DNA of 6,124 nt, taken from positions 1 to 6,124 of the forward strand of contig JAGRLX010000138.1 of NCBI GenBank assembly GCA_020441605.1. The letters are read 5' to 3'. The DNA comes from Alphaproteobacteria bacterium (lineage in GTDB: Bacteria; Pseudomonadota; Alphaproteobacteria; Rhizobiales; Aestuariivirgaceae). Positions within the stretch are counted from its first letter, which is position 1. The number at the start of each line of letters is the position of its first letter. Both the position numbers and the translations under genes were made by a program. Positions 1-6,124 of this stretch are shown here, piece by piece. The notes under the pieces are model-generated. The model ran no database searches, was not told the DNA's origin, and saw only the letters and a list, made by a program, of their open reading frames with translations.

Positions 1-473
1 ACCACCACATGGGGTCAGGCCAATGGATCTTCGCACCGCCCACTTGGTAAATTGAGCGATTCTGGTGCAGAGCAGGTATCAATATGATTGGCCCGCCGCC
101 GCATTCACTATGGCACCTAGCTCACGCGTACTTGCAACTGACAAATATCGGAACTCCTGAGTGCGGATGCGTGGTGATCTCGCCTGTCAAGGCATCCAAC
201 CAAAGCGGCCTTGTGGCCCTGATCTGTGTCCTCCAAGGAACTGGTCTGGATTTCCGCGAGGTGACCCGCGCCGATCAGGGCTTCTACCGGCCCGCCCATG
301 ATTACCACCTTTGACTTGCTCGTTGCCGTCTTGAGTTGGCCCGGGATACTGGCTCTATCAGGCCGATTCTGACGCGGGCCGGAACGAACCTTCGTTGCAC
401 TGACCACGCGGCAAGGCTCTAGACGGCGGCTCATCGATCTGGATGCTAAAGGAGCGGCCGGTATAACTGTTTC

Positions 474-496
474 GGGCGCCTGCCGGGCAGACGCCC
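474..496 (+). promoter_or_regulatory. GC-rich stem-loop in the leader of the thioesterase gene
   Basis: Two nested perfect arms are visible: GGGCG (474-478) pairs with CGCCC (492-496), and CTGCC (480-484) pairs with GGCAG (486-490). They are separated by a one-base C/A mismatch, with one base between the inner arms, so the tip must open to form a real loop. The structure ends eight bases before the AAGAGGG ribosome binding site. No T-run follows, so it is not a classical intrinsic terminator for the plus strand. It could shape translation initiation or 5' mRNA stability; that role is inference. Confidence 0.35.
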
Positions 497-504
497 AGTC
501 GACC

Positions 505-511
505 AAGAGGG
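505..511 (+). promoter_or_regulatory. Ribosome binding site of the thioesterase gene
   Basis: AAGAGGG sits seven bases before the ATG at 519, a good Shine-Dalgarno match and spacing. It supports the ATG at 519 as the start rather than the in-frame ATG codons at residues 27 and 30, which would remove the N-terminal helix region of the hotdog domain. Confidence 0.6.
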
Positions 512-518
512 CATCAAT

Positions 519-980
519 ATGAGGGAGAGGACATTGAGCGTCGACGATAGCGAGATAGTTCAGCGGATCAGAGCAAATTTTGAGAGGCAAGGCCTGATGC
601 GCACGATGGGGGCGAAGCTGGGCTCCGCCGTGCTGGGCCAGGTCGAGCTCGCTCTGACGCCGCATGCCGAAATTTCCCAGCAGAACGGATTTGTCCATGG
701 AAGCGCGCTGGGCGCCCTGGCCGAGAGCGCTGTCGCGTTGTCTGCCCTGAGCCTCATGCCCCCCGATAGAGGCGTCTTCACGACCGAGTACAATATAAAT
801 TTCCTCGCTCCCGCCCAGGGCGACCGGATCATCGCTCGGGGAAAGGTAGCTAAAACCGGCCGCACCTTGACATTCTGCCAATGCGAGGTCCTTTCGGAAC
901 GCGACGGGCAGGAGCAGCTTATTGCCCTGTTTACGGCAACGCTCGTCGCTGTGGAGGGTCGCGACGGGATTCTTGGCTAA
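519..980 (+). CDS. PaaI/YdiI-like hotdog-fold acyl-CoA thioesterase
   Basis: This 153-residue protein has the length and pattern of a single-domain hotdog thioesterase, which hydrolyses acyl-CoA (often aromatic or short-chain) to the free acid and CoA in the cytoplasm, usually as a tetramer. Residues 54-71 carry the family signature around VHGS (59-62) and LAES (67-70) on the central helix. Glu69 lies where E. coli PaaI has its catalytic Asp and where YdiI and Arthrobacter 4-hydroxybenzoyl-CoA thioesterase have Glu. The strand TTEYNINFLAPA (88-99) and the following segment with GRTL (114-117) match the hotdog beta-sheet. The start is supported by AAGAGGG at 505-511. The gene converges on the dehydrogenase gene with a 78-nt gap and is not part of the transporter operon. 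Its codon use is less G/C-biased than the dehydrogenase gene. The thioesterase family is fairly sure; the substrate is unknown. Confidence 0.88.
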   Translation: MRERTLSVDDSEIVQRIRANFERQGLMRTMGAKLGSAVLGQVELALTPHAEISQQNGFVHGSALGALAESAVALSALSLMPPDRGVFTTEYNINFLAPAQGDRIIARGKVAKTGRTLTFCQCEVLSERDGQEQLIALFTATLVAVEGRDGILG

Positions 981-1058
981 CTCACCGCAGTTAGGCCAAA
1001 CTGGACTCAAAGATTTGGTCGCGATATCGTTCAATCTCGTCGCTGGAGCTTCATGACA

Positions 1059-2510
1059 CTAGGGAGCCGTTTGCGTAACGAATTTGGTAACGAGATAGGC
1101 GTTGATTGCCTCTGATCCGCCCTCGGTGCCGTAGCCCGAATCCTTGATGCCGCCGAAGGGCACTTCGGGAAGGGCGAGGCCGTTGTGATTGATCGTGGTC
1201 ATGCCCGCCTCGATACGTAGGCCGATCTGGTTGGCCGTATCGGCCGAGCCGGTGAAGGCGTAGGAGGCGAGGCCGAACGGCAGGCGGTTGGCCTCGTCGA
1301 TCGCCTCGTCAAGCGTGGTGAACGAGCTGAACACGGCGACGGGGCCGAACGGCTCCTCGTTCATGATGCGCGCTTCCTTCGGCACGTTGGACAGCACGGT
1401 CGGTTCGAAGAAGTTGCCCTTGTTGCCGATGCGGCGGCCGCCGGTCTTCAGCTCCGCGCCGTGCTCGACGGCGTCGTTGACCAGCGCCTCCAGTGCCGGG
1501 ATGCGGCGCTCGTTGGCAAGCGGGCCCATCTCGATGCCGGCTTCCATGCCGTTGCCGACCTTCACCGCCCTGGCGGCCTCGGTGAAGGACCCGACCACCT
1601 TGTCGTAGACGCTGTCCTGCACGAGGAACCGCGTCGGCGACACGCACACCTGCCCCGCATTGCGGAACTTCGACATCGCCATCACCTTCACGGCCTTGTC
1701 GACGTCGGCGTCGCCGAAGATGATCGCCGGCGCGTGGCCGCCGAGCTCCATGGTCGAGAGCTTCATGTGCTGCGCGGCAAGGGCCGCAAGCTGCTTGCCC
1801 ACCGGCGTCGAGCCGGTGAAGGAGATCTTGCGGATCACCGGATGCGGGATGAGATATTCGGAAATCTCCGCCGGCACGCCGTAGACGAGGTTGACGACGC
1901 CAGCCGGGATGCCGGCATCGACGAAGGCGCGGATCAGCTCGGCCGGCGAGGCCGGCGTTTCTTCAGGCGCCTTGACGATGATCGAGCAGCCTGCGGCGAC
2001 CGCGGCGGACAGCTTGCGCACCACCTGATTGATCGGAAAATTCCACGGCGTGAAGGCGGCGACCGGGCCGACCGGCAGCTTGATCGCCATCTGGGTCACG
2101 CCGGCGACGCGCGCGGGAATGATCTGGCCGTATGTGCGGCGCGCTTCCTCGGCGAACCAGTCGATGACGTCGGCGCCGGCCAGCACCTCGCCCTTCGCCT
2201 GATCGAGCGGCTTGCCCTGCTCGCGCGTCATCATCACGGCGATCTGTCCTGCGCGCTCGCGCAGGATGTCGGCTGCCTTGCGCATCAGCTTCGAGCGCTC
2301 GAAGGCCGACGTCGCGCTCCATACCTTGAAGCCCCTGTCGACCGCCGCCAGCGCTGCGTCGAGATCGGCCATGGTCGCGTGCGCGACCTTGCCGATGACC
2401 TCGCCGGTGGCCGGGTCGAGGACGTCGATCGTCAACCCTTCGACGCCGTCACGCCATTCGCCATCAATAAACAAGCGCGTGTCACGATAGTCGGAGAAGG
2501 TCGTAGACAT
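1059..2510 (-). CDS. gabD: NAD(P)-dependent succinate-semialdehyde dehydrogenase-type aldehyde dehydrogenase
   Basis: This is a complete 483-residue member of the aldehyde dehydrogenase superfamily, closest in pattern to GabD-type enzymes that oxidise succinate semialdehyde to succinate with NAD or NADP in the cytoplasm. Visible key residues are Asn157 in TPWNF (oxyanion hole), Lys180 (cofactor binding), FTGST at 231-235 (Rossmann loop), Glu255 in MELGG (general base), Cys289 in GQVCV (nucleophile) and Glu386 in EEPFGP (cofactor ribose). The open frame extends upstream to 2843 inside the livM gene. I choose the ATG at 2510 because the protein then begins like GabD (IDGEWRDG at 15-22) and has the usual length of about 480. 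The ribosome binding site is weak: GAAAG, ten bases upstream. It is the last gene of the transporter cluster, 107 nt after livM. Oddities are KAPEE (180-184) instead of the common K-P-A/S, and Ser at 291 where E. coli GabD has a second Cys. Related semialdehydes such as glutarate or 2-oxoglutarate semialdehyde are possible substrates. Confidence 0.9.
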   Translation of the reverse strand: MSTTFSDYRDTRLFIDGEWRDGVEGLTIDVLDPATGEVIGKVAHATMADLDAALAAVDRGFKVWSATSAFERSKLMRKAADILRERAGQIAVMMTREQGKPLDQAKGEVLAGADVIDWFAEEARRTYGQIIPARVAGVTQMAIKLPVGPVAAFTPWNFPINQVVRKLSAAVAAGCSIIVKAPEETPASPAELIRAFVDAGIPAGVVNLVYGVPAEISEYLIPHPVIRKISFTGSTPVGKQLAALAAQHMKLSTMELGGHAPAIIFGDADVDKAVKVMAMSKFRNAGQVCVSPTRFLVQDSVYDKVVGSFTEAARAVKVGNGMEAGIEMGPLANERRIPALEALVNDAVEHGAELKTGGRRIGNKGNFFEPTVLSNVPKEARIMNEEPFGPVAVFSSFTTLDEAIDEANRLPFGLASYAFTGSADTANQIGLRIEAGMTTINHNGLALPEVPFGGIKDSGYGTEGGSEAINAYLVTKFVTQTAP

Positions 2511-2617
2511 GGGATGCAAACTTTCAGTATTGGCCAGGGTGGAGATAGATTCCGGAGATTGAGTGGCTCGGCGATGCGCCAGAGGACCTTCGAATAGCTG
2601 ATCAGGGTCGAATGCGA
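2511..2617 (-). other. Intergenic gap between livM and the aldehyde dehydrogenase gene
   Basis: These 107 nt separate the livM stop from the chosen dehydrogenase start. The dehydrogenase frame is open throughout, with an in-frame ATG at 2639 overlapping the end of livM, but the encoded extension (about 43 residues) resembles no dehydrogenase N-terminus and no ribosome binding site precedes that ATG. Short palindromes CTGATCAG (2598-2605) and TTCGAA (2589-2594) are present. I see no terminator with a T-run and no clear promoter, so read-through from livM is the simplest reading. Confidence 0.4.
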
Positions 2618-3601
2618 TCACAATCCCTTTCTCAACCATTTCTGTATGACGCCGACGATGCCCTCGCGGAAGAGGAGGACGCAAACAACAAACGTGACAC
2701 CCTGGATGACGGTGACCCAAGCACCCATTGTCGCTAGGTAGTTCTGCATGGTGACGATGACTGCAGCGCCGACGATCGGGCCGAACACGGTGCCCATGCC
2801 GCCGATCAGCGTCATCAGCACCACCTCGCCCGACATCGACCAATGCACGTCGGTCAGTGAGGCGAGCTGGAAGACGATCGCCTTGGTGGCGCCGGCAAGG
2901 CCCGCAAAGCCCGCCGACAGCACGAAGGTGGCGAGCTTGTAGCGGTTGACCCGGTAGCCGAGCGAGATAGCGCGCGGCTCGTTCTCGCGGATCGCCTTCA
3001 GAACCTGCCCGAAGGGCGAGTGGATGATGCGGTAGATCGCCAGCATACCGCCGAGTGCAATCGCCAGCACGACGAAGTAGAGCGTGAAGTCCGAGCGCAG
3101 GCTGAGCAGGCCGAACAGGTTGCCGCGCGGCACCGCCTGGATGCCATCCTCACCGCCGGTGAACGGCGCCTGCAACGAGAAGAAGAACACCATCTGGGCG
3201 AAGGCGAGCGTCACCATCGCAAAATAGATGCCCTGGCGGCGGATGGCGAGCGCGCCAATGGCGAGGCCCAGAAGCGCGGCTACGACGATGCCCGACAGGA
3301 TCGCGAGTTCAGGCGGGAAACCCCAGACCTTGGCGGCATGGGCGGAAATGTAGCTCGCGCCGCCGAAATAGGCTGCATGGCCGAAGGAAAGCAGCCCCGT
3401 ATAGCCGAGAAGCAGGTTGAAGGCACAAGCGAACAGCGCGAAGCACATCACCTTCATCAGGAAGACGGGATAGAGGAAAAAGGGCGCGACCAGCCCTGCG
3501 GCAAGCAGGGCGAGGAAGATCGCCGCATGGTGGCGCGGCATGCCTCCGCGGACCTGCTGAACGGCGATGCCAGTGGTCTCTGTCTCGACTGCAACGGACA
3601 T
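2618..3601 (-). CDS. livM: Branched-chain amino acid-type ABC transporter permease, LivM family
   Basis: This 327-residue inner-membrane protein is one of the two channel subunits of a hydrophobic amino acid transporter (HAAT)-type ABC importer. After a hydrophilic N-terminus (1-25) come hydrophobic segments at roughly 27-48, 50-66, 98-120, 125-143, 172-190, 224-246, 258-285 and 295-312. The LivM signature is [18 protein letters not shown] (63-80). The cytoplasmic coupling loop is [19 protein letters not shown] (198-216), which contacts the ATPases. GGMGTVFGP (267-275) is the second conserved permease motif. The start ATG overlaps the livH stop as TGATG and is preceded by a strong Shine-Dalgarno, GGGAGGA, so the two permeases are probably translationally coupled in near equal amounts. 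Family assignment is secure. The transported substrate cannot be read from the permease; many relatives carry urea, amides, aromatic acids or other small carboxylates rather than leucine. Confidence 0.93.
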   Translation of the reverse strand: MSVAVETETTGIAVQQVRGGMPRHHAAIFLALLAAGLVAPFFLYPVFLMKVMCFALFACAFNLLLGYTGLLSFGHAAYFGGASYISAHAAKVWGFPPELAILSGIVVAALLGLAIGALAIRRQGIYFAMVTLAFAQMVFFFSLQAPFTGGEDGIQAVPRGNLFGLLSLRSDFTLYFVVLAIALGGMLAIYRIIHSPFGQVLKAIRENEPRAISLGYRVNRYKLATFVLSAGFAGLAGATKAIVFQLASLTDVHWSMSGEVVLMTLIGGMGTVFGPIVGAAVIVTMQNYLATMGAWVTVIQGVTFVVCVLLFREGIVGVIQKWLRKGL

Positions 3602-4488
3602 CAGGCGGTCCTCCCGAACAGGCCGGCCGGCTTGACGAGCAGCACGATGGCCATGATGACGAAGATCACCACCGCAGAGCCTTCCGGATAGAACACTTTC
3701 GTTAGGCCCTCGATCAGTCCGAGCGAGAAACCGGTTATGATAGAGCCGAGGATTGAGCCCATACCGCCGATCACCACCACGGCGAAGACGACGATGATCA
3801 GGTCAGCGCCCATGTTCGGGTTGACCGAGTAGACCGGCGCGGCGAGCACGCCGGCAAAGGCGGCCAGCCCCACGCCGAAGCCGTAGGTGAGCGTGATCAT
3901 GCGCGGTACGTTGACGCCGAAGGCTCCGACCAGGGTGGGGTTCTCGGTGGCGGCACGCAGATAGGCGCCAAGGCGGGTCTTCTCGATTACAAACCAGGTG
4001 GCGAAGCACACGATCAGCGAGGCCACCACCACCCAGCCTCGGTAGTTAGGCAAGAACATAAAGCCAAGATTCTGGCCGCCTGCGAGCTGCGGTGGGATCG
4101 AATACGGCAGGCCCGATATGCCGTAGGCGTTACGCAGCAGGCCCTGGATGATTAGAGCGAGGCCGAAGGTGAGCAGCAACCCATAAAGATGGTCGAGATG
4201 GTAGAGCCGCGCTATCATCAGCCGTTCGAGCACGATGCCGAATGCGCCGACCATAATCGGGACGATCAGCAGCGCCCACCAGTAACCGATGCCAAGATAG
4301 TTCAGCAGCATCCAGGCCACGAAGGCACCGAGCATGTACTGGGCGCCATGGGCGAAGTTGATGATGTTTAGAAGCCCGAAGATCACCGCCAGACCAAGCG
4401 AGAGGATGGCGTAGAACGACCCATTGATCAGACCTAGCAACAACTGCCCAAACAAGGCCTGTGGTGGGATTCCCAATAATTCGAACAT
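3601..4488 (-). CDS. livH: Branched-chain amino acid-type ABC transporter permease, LivH family
   Basis: This 295-residue inner-membrane protein is the second channel subunit, pairing with the LivM protein encoded immediately downstream. Hydrophobic segments fall at about 12-38, 50-66, 70-87, 102-118, 150-167, 197-220, 228-262 and 270-290. LivH hallmarks are FGLLNIINFAHGAQYMLGAF (37-56), the coupling loop TRLGAYLRAATENPTLVGAFG (171-191, cited by position), GGMGSILGS (241-249) and the C-terminal KPAGLFG (286-292), which usually reads R-P-x-G-L-F-G. Length is typical for LivH (about 290). The ATG at 4488 has a modest GGGA seven bases upstream and matches the usual short hydrophilic start before the first helix. 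The gene follows the binding-protein gene after a 123-nt gap containing a stem-loop and overlaps livM by one base. Function as a HAAT-type permease is secure; substrate is unknown. Confidence 0.93.
   Translation of the reverse strand: MFELLGIPPQALFGQLLLGLINGSFYAILSLGLAVIFGLLNIINFAHGAQYMLGAFVAWMLLNYLGIGYWWALLIVPIMVGAFGIVLERLMIARLYHLDHLYGLLLTFGLALIIQGLLRNAYGISGLPYSIPPQLAGGQNLGFMFLPNYRGWVVVASLIVCFATWFVIEKTRLGAYLRAATENPTLVGAFGVNVPRMITLTYGFGVGLAAFAGVLAAPVYSVNPNMGADLIIVVFAVVVIGGMGSILGSIITGFSLGLIEGLTKVFYPEGSAVVIFVIMAIVLLVKPAGLFGRTA
3609..3615 (-). promoter_or_regulatory. Ribosome binding site of livM inside the livH 3' end
   Basis: Read on the minus strand, GGGAGGA lies seven bases before the livM ATG and within the last codons of livH. 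It fixes the livM start at the TGATG overlap rather than at Met21 and suggests that terminating livH ribosomes reinitiate or are joined by new ones. Confidence 0.65.
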
Positions 4489-4564
4489 CGCCTGGTCCCA
4501 GTCCTAATACTTCACGTACGCGGCGTGCCACGCAGCATCGTTCAAGGTGTCGGATCTCGTATTT

Positions 4565-4594
4565 GGGACGCGCCAGGTAATAGCAGCGCGTCCC
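4565..4594 (-). promoter_or_regulatory. Perfect 9-bp intercistronic stem-loop after the binding-protein gene
   Basis: GGGACGCGC (4565-4573) and GCGCGTCCC (4586-4594) are exact reverse complements around a 12-base loop. In the minus-strand transcript the stem starts 17 bases after the binding-protein stop and lies about 76 bases before livH. No T-run follows (the next bases are AAATAC), so it is not a standard intrinsic terminator. Hairpins placed just after the binding-protein gene are known in ABC operons, such as the REP region after E. coli malE, where they protect the upstream message so that the binding protein is made in excess. That role here is inferred from position. Confidence 0.5.
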
Positions 4595-4611
4595 GATTGC
4601 AAACTTCGCCG

Positions 4612-5817
4612 CTACTTGATCAGAGAGCAGCCGCCCTCTTCGATAGGACGAAAGGCTTCCGCTGCGGGAATGGTCGCGAGTTGCTTGTAATAATCCCACG
4701 GCCCTGTCGACTCTTCCGGAGTCTTGACCTGGAACAGGTACATATCGTGGATCTTGCGACCGTCGGCTCGAATCTCACCCTTGCCGAAAAGCGCATCCTC
4801 TGTCGGCGTTGCCTTCATATGCGCCATAACAGGTCCGCTTTCCTTGGTCTTCGTAGCCACAACCGAATTCAGGTAATGCGTAATTGCGGAGTAAACGCCT
4901 GCATGAGCCATGGTTGGCATGGTACCGCCAAACTTCTCCCCGAAGCGCTTGGACCACTCGCGTGTGCCATCATTTTGATCCCAGTAGAACGCTTCCGTGA
5001 GCACCAGGCCCTGTGCCGCATCAAGACCGAGAGCATGCACGTCGCTGATGAACACAAGGAGACCAGCGAGCGTTTGACCGGCCTGGGTGATGCCGAACTC
5101 CGAGGCCTGCTTGATCGAGTTGATCGTGTCGGAGCCCGCGTTGGCGAGTCCAATCACCTTGGCTCCGGAGGACTGTGCCTGAAGGAGGAACGAGGAGAAA
5201 TCCTGGCCGGGAAACGGATGACGGACTGTACCGATGACGGTACCACCAGCAGCCTCGACCACTGAAGATGTGTCACGCTCAAGCGCATGGCCGAACGCAT
5301 AATCCGCCGTCAGGAAGAACCAACTGTCGTATCCTTGTTGCGTCAGCGCCCGACCGGTGCCATTGCCGAGCGCCCAGGTGTCGTAGGCCCAGTGTATCGT
5401 GTTTGGTGAACACTTCGAACCGGTGAGGTCGGACGAACCTCCCGCCGAAACGATCACCAGCTTGTCCTTCTCTCGTGAGATGTCGCTTACGGCCAACGCG
5501 GCGGATGACGTTGGCAGATCGACGATGATGTCCACTCCGTCCTGATCGTACCACTGTCTTGCAATGTTGGACGCAATATCAGGTTTGTTCTGGTGGTCGG
5601 CGGAGATTACCTCGACCTCAAGTCCGTGCTCGGCGACGTTGAAGTCCTCGACCGCCATTCGCGCGGCGACAACTGACCCCTCGCCCGAAAGATCGGCATA
5701 GGTTCCGGAAAGATCGTTGAGGACACCGATCTTGATCTTGATCGGCTCCTGCGCGGAGGCGATGCTTCCCATAAGAAAGCCGATCGTGGCGGCAAGAATA
5801 CTGGTTTTCATTTGCAT
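4612..5817 (-). CDS. Periplasmic substrate-binding protein of the HAAT-type ABC transporter
   Basis: This 401-residue protein is a type-1 periplasmic binding protein (Peripla_BP_6/LivJ-like) that captures the solute and delivers it to LivHM. Residues 1-22 form a Sec signal peptide: a charged start (MQMK), a hydrophobic core, and SIASA before a probable cleavage between Ala22 and Gln23. No lipobox Cys is present, so the mature protein should be soluble in the periplasm. The mature part begins IKIGVLNDLSG (28-38), the usual first strand of this fold, with an acidic second-strand region and DLPTSSAALAV (100-110) in the first lobe. SPNTIHWAYDTWALGNG (137-153) is characteristic of one LivJ-like subgroup. 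It has exactly two Cys, 136 and 397, which may form a disulfide. The start at 5817 is supported by AAGGGAG six bases upstream; the ATG two codons later is the alternative. Base composition is lower in G+C than in the dehydrogenase gene. Ligand unknown; leucine is not implied. Confidence 0.92.
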   Translation of the reverse strand: MQMKTSILAATIGFLMGSIASAQEPIKIKIGVLNDLSGTYADLSGEGSVVAARMAVEDFNVAEHGLEVEVISADHQNKPDIASNIARQWYDQDGVDIIVDLPTSSAALAVSDISREKDKLVIVSAGGSSDLTGSKCSPNTIHWAYDTWALGNGTGRALTQQGYDSWFFLTADYAFGHALERDTSSVVEAAGGTVIGTVRHPFPGQDFSSFLLQAQSSGAKVIGLANAGSDTINSIKQASEFGITQAGQTLAGLLVFISDVHALGLDAAQGLVLTEAFYWDQNDGTREWSKRFGEKFGGTMPTMAHAGVYSAITHYLNSVVATKTKESGPVMAHMKATPTEDALFGKGEIRADGRKIHDMYLFQVKTPEESTGPWDYYKQLATIPAAEAFRPIEEGGCSLIK

Positions 5818-5823
5818 TTCTCA

Positions 5824-5830
5824 CTCCCTT
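5824..5830 (-). promoter_or_regulatory. Ribosome binding site of the binding-protein gene
   Basis: On the minus strand AAGGGAG lies six bases before the ATG at 5817 and twelve before the next in-frame ATG at 5811, favouring the first. It sits in the 30-nt gap after livF, which leaves little room for a separate promoter, so the binding protein is probably co-transcribed with livF. Confidence 0.65.
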
Positions 5831-5847
5831 GCTTGTGAATTCAGTCG

Positions 5848-6124
5848 CTAAACACCCAGATATGCTTCGATTTTGTCGATGTTGGCGTCGAGCTGGTCAT
5901 TGGGGATCATGTCGATGACCTTTCCCTGCTCGACAACGTAGTGGCGGTCGGCGACGGTCGAGGCGAAGCGGAAATTCTGCTCCACCAGCACGATGGTGAA
6001 GCCTTCGCCCTTCAGCCTGGCGATGGTGCGGCCGATCTGCTGGATGATCACCGGCGCAAGACCCTCGGTAGGTTCGTCGAGCAGCAGCATCTTGGCGCCG
6101 GTGCGCAGGATGCGCCCGATCGCC
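5848..6124 (-). CDS. livF: ABC transporter ATP-binding protein, LivF family (3' part, truncated by window edge)
   Basis: Only the last 91 residues are visible; the frame stays open to the right edge, so the gene begins outside the window. Upstream of the first visible Met, the residues AIGRILRTGAK read on from the edge and match the conserved stretch between the ABC signature and Walker B in LivF. Walker B is MLLLDEP, the D-loop region is TEGLAP, and the switch region is VLVEQN, with Gln in the place of the usual H-loop His, as is typical of LivF. The C-terminus, ending in IEAYLGV, also fits LivF. The protein hydrolyses ATP on the cytoplasmic face together with LivG to drive uptake through LivHM. 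Walker A and the signature motif are not in view. It is 30 nt upstream of the binding-protein gene in the same direction; livG is presumably further upstream. Confidence 0.92.
   Translation of the reverse strand, partial: AIGRILRTGAKMLLLDEPTEGLAPVIIQQIGRTIARLKGEGFTIVLVEQNFRFASTVADRHYVVEQGKVIDMIPNDQLDANIDKIEAYLGV

Larger units (their letters stand above)
1..518. other. Region without a supportable gene, upstream of the thioesterase
   Basis: No convincing gene lies in these 518 bases. A 76-codon plus-strand frame (84-314) has a weak Shine-Dalgarno-like AGCAGG seven bases before its ATG, but its protein shows no domain, repeat or membrane segment I recognise and its composition is unlike a typical short protein. 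A long minus-strand open frame crosses the region but continues antisense through the whole thioesterase gene, so it is most likely a high-GC artefact. The last 45 bases hold a stem-loop (474-496) and the ribosome binding site of the thioesterase. The region may be the leader of that gene plus decayed or spacer DNA; no terminal inverted repeats or tRNA remnants were seen. Confidence 0.5.

Noticed and set aside
1..83. Possible insertion-sequence end or regulator operator around ACTTGGTAAATT (41-52)
   Set aside because: No matching inverted half was found, no transposase sequence is visible, and the window edge prevents checking for a partner repeat.
439..467. Possible promoter for the thioesterase gene with TATAAC at 462-467 as a -10 element
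   Set aside because: No reasonable -35 element is found 16-18 bases upstream, so one AT-rich hexamer is not enough.
994..1020. Possible terminator between the convergent genes: GGCCAAA (994-1000) with TTTGGTC (1014-1020)
   Set aside because: The stem is only 7 bp with one G-U pair on the plus strand, is broken on the minus strand, and no T-run follows. The nearby CGATATCG (1022-1029) is just a short palindrome.
117..1034. 305-codon minus-strand open frame across the upstream region and opposite the thioesterase gene
   Set aside because: It is antisense to a gene with clear hotdog motifs, has no recognisable domain, and long antisense frames are common in G/C-rich codon-biased DNA.
1461..2597. 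378-codon plus-strand open frame opposite the aldehyde dehydrogenase gene
   Set aside because: Its product is dominated by Arg, Asp, His, Gly and Ala, the usual mirror of a high-GC coding strand, and the opposite strand carries a well-supported enzyme.
2511..2843. N-terminal extension of the dehydrogenase frame up to an ATG at 2843
   Set aside because: The extension would run through the livM coding region, is rich in Arg, His and Cys, has no ribosome binding site, and makes the protein about 110 residues longer than its family.
3020..3691. 223-codon plus-strand open frame opposite livM and the end of livH
   Set aside because: Charged low-complexity composition and full antisense overlap with well-supported permease genes mark it as a shadow.
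4523..4533. Inverted repeat GCGTG-C-CACGC upstream of livH
   Set aside because: The one-base spacer makes it a weak RNA hairpin, and at five base pairs per arm it is expected by chance in such DNA.

Overview
The window looks like a stretch of high-GC alphaproteobacterial chromosome or large plasmid, most likely from Hyphomicrobiales (Rhizobium/Mesorhizobium-like). This is inferred from the style of the proteins, the strong G/C third-position bias of most genes and the type of transporter operon. No rRNA or other taxonomic marker is present. I see no mobile element, tRNA, rRNA or CRISPR array.

Layout. About 5 kb (1059-6124) is one minus-strand gene cluster, read from the right edge leftwards. 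It holds the 3' part of a LivF-type ABC ATPase (cut by the window edge), a periplasmic type-1 substrate-binding protein with a signal peptide, a LivH-type permease, a LivM-type permease and an aldehyde dehydrogenase of the succinate-semialdehyde dehydrogenase (GabD) type. Spacings are 30, 123, -1 (TGATG overlap) and 107 nt, consistent with one operon. The 123-nt gap after the binding-protein gene carries a perfect 9-bp stem-loop that probably tunes relative expression. On the plus strand, 519-980 encodes a PaaI/YdiI-like hotdog thioesterase that converges on the dehydrogenase gene with a 78-nt gap. Positions 1-518 contain no gene I can support.

How it works together. The binding protein captures a small carboxylate or amino-acid-like solute in the periplasm. 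LivH and LivM form the membrane channel, and LivF, with a LivG partner that must lie outside the window, powers uptake. The dehydrogenase oxidises an aldehyde to an acid in the cytoplasm. If it really is a succinate-semialdehyde dehydrogenase, the operon could import GABA or a compound degraded to succinate semialdehyde, but that link rests on gene order alone. The thioesterase may be independent.

The content is ordinary accessory metabolism. I did not find a convincing undescribed system. The more interesting points are the transporter-dehydrogenase pairing, the intercistronic hairpin, the rearranged liv gene order, and a few residue-level features.
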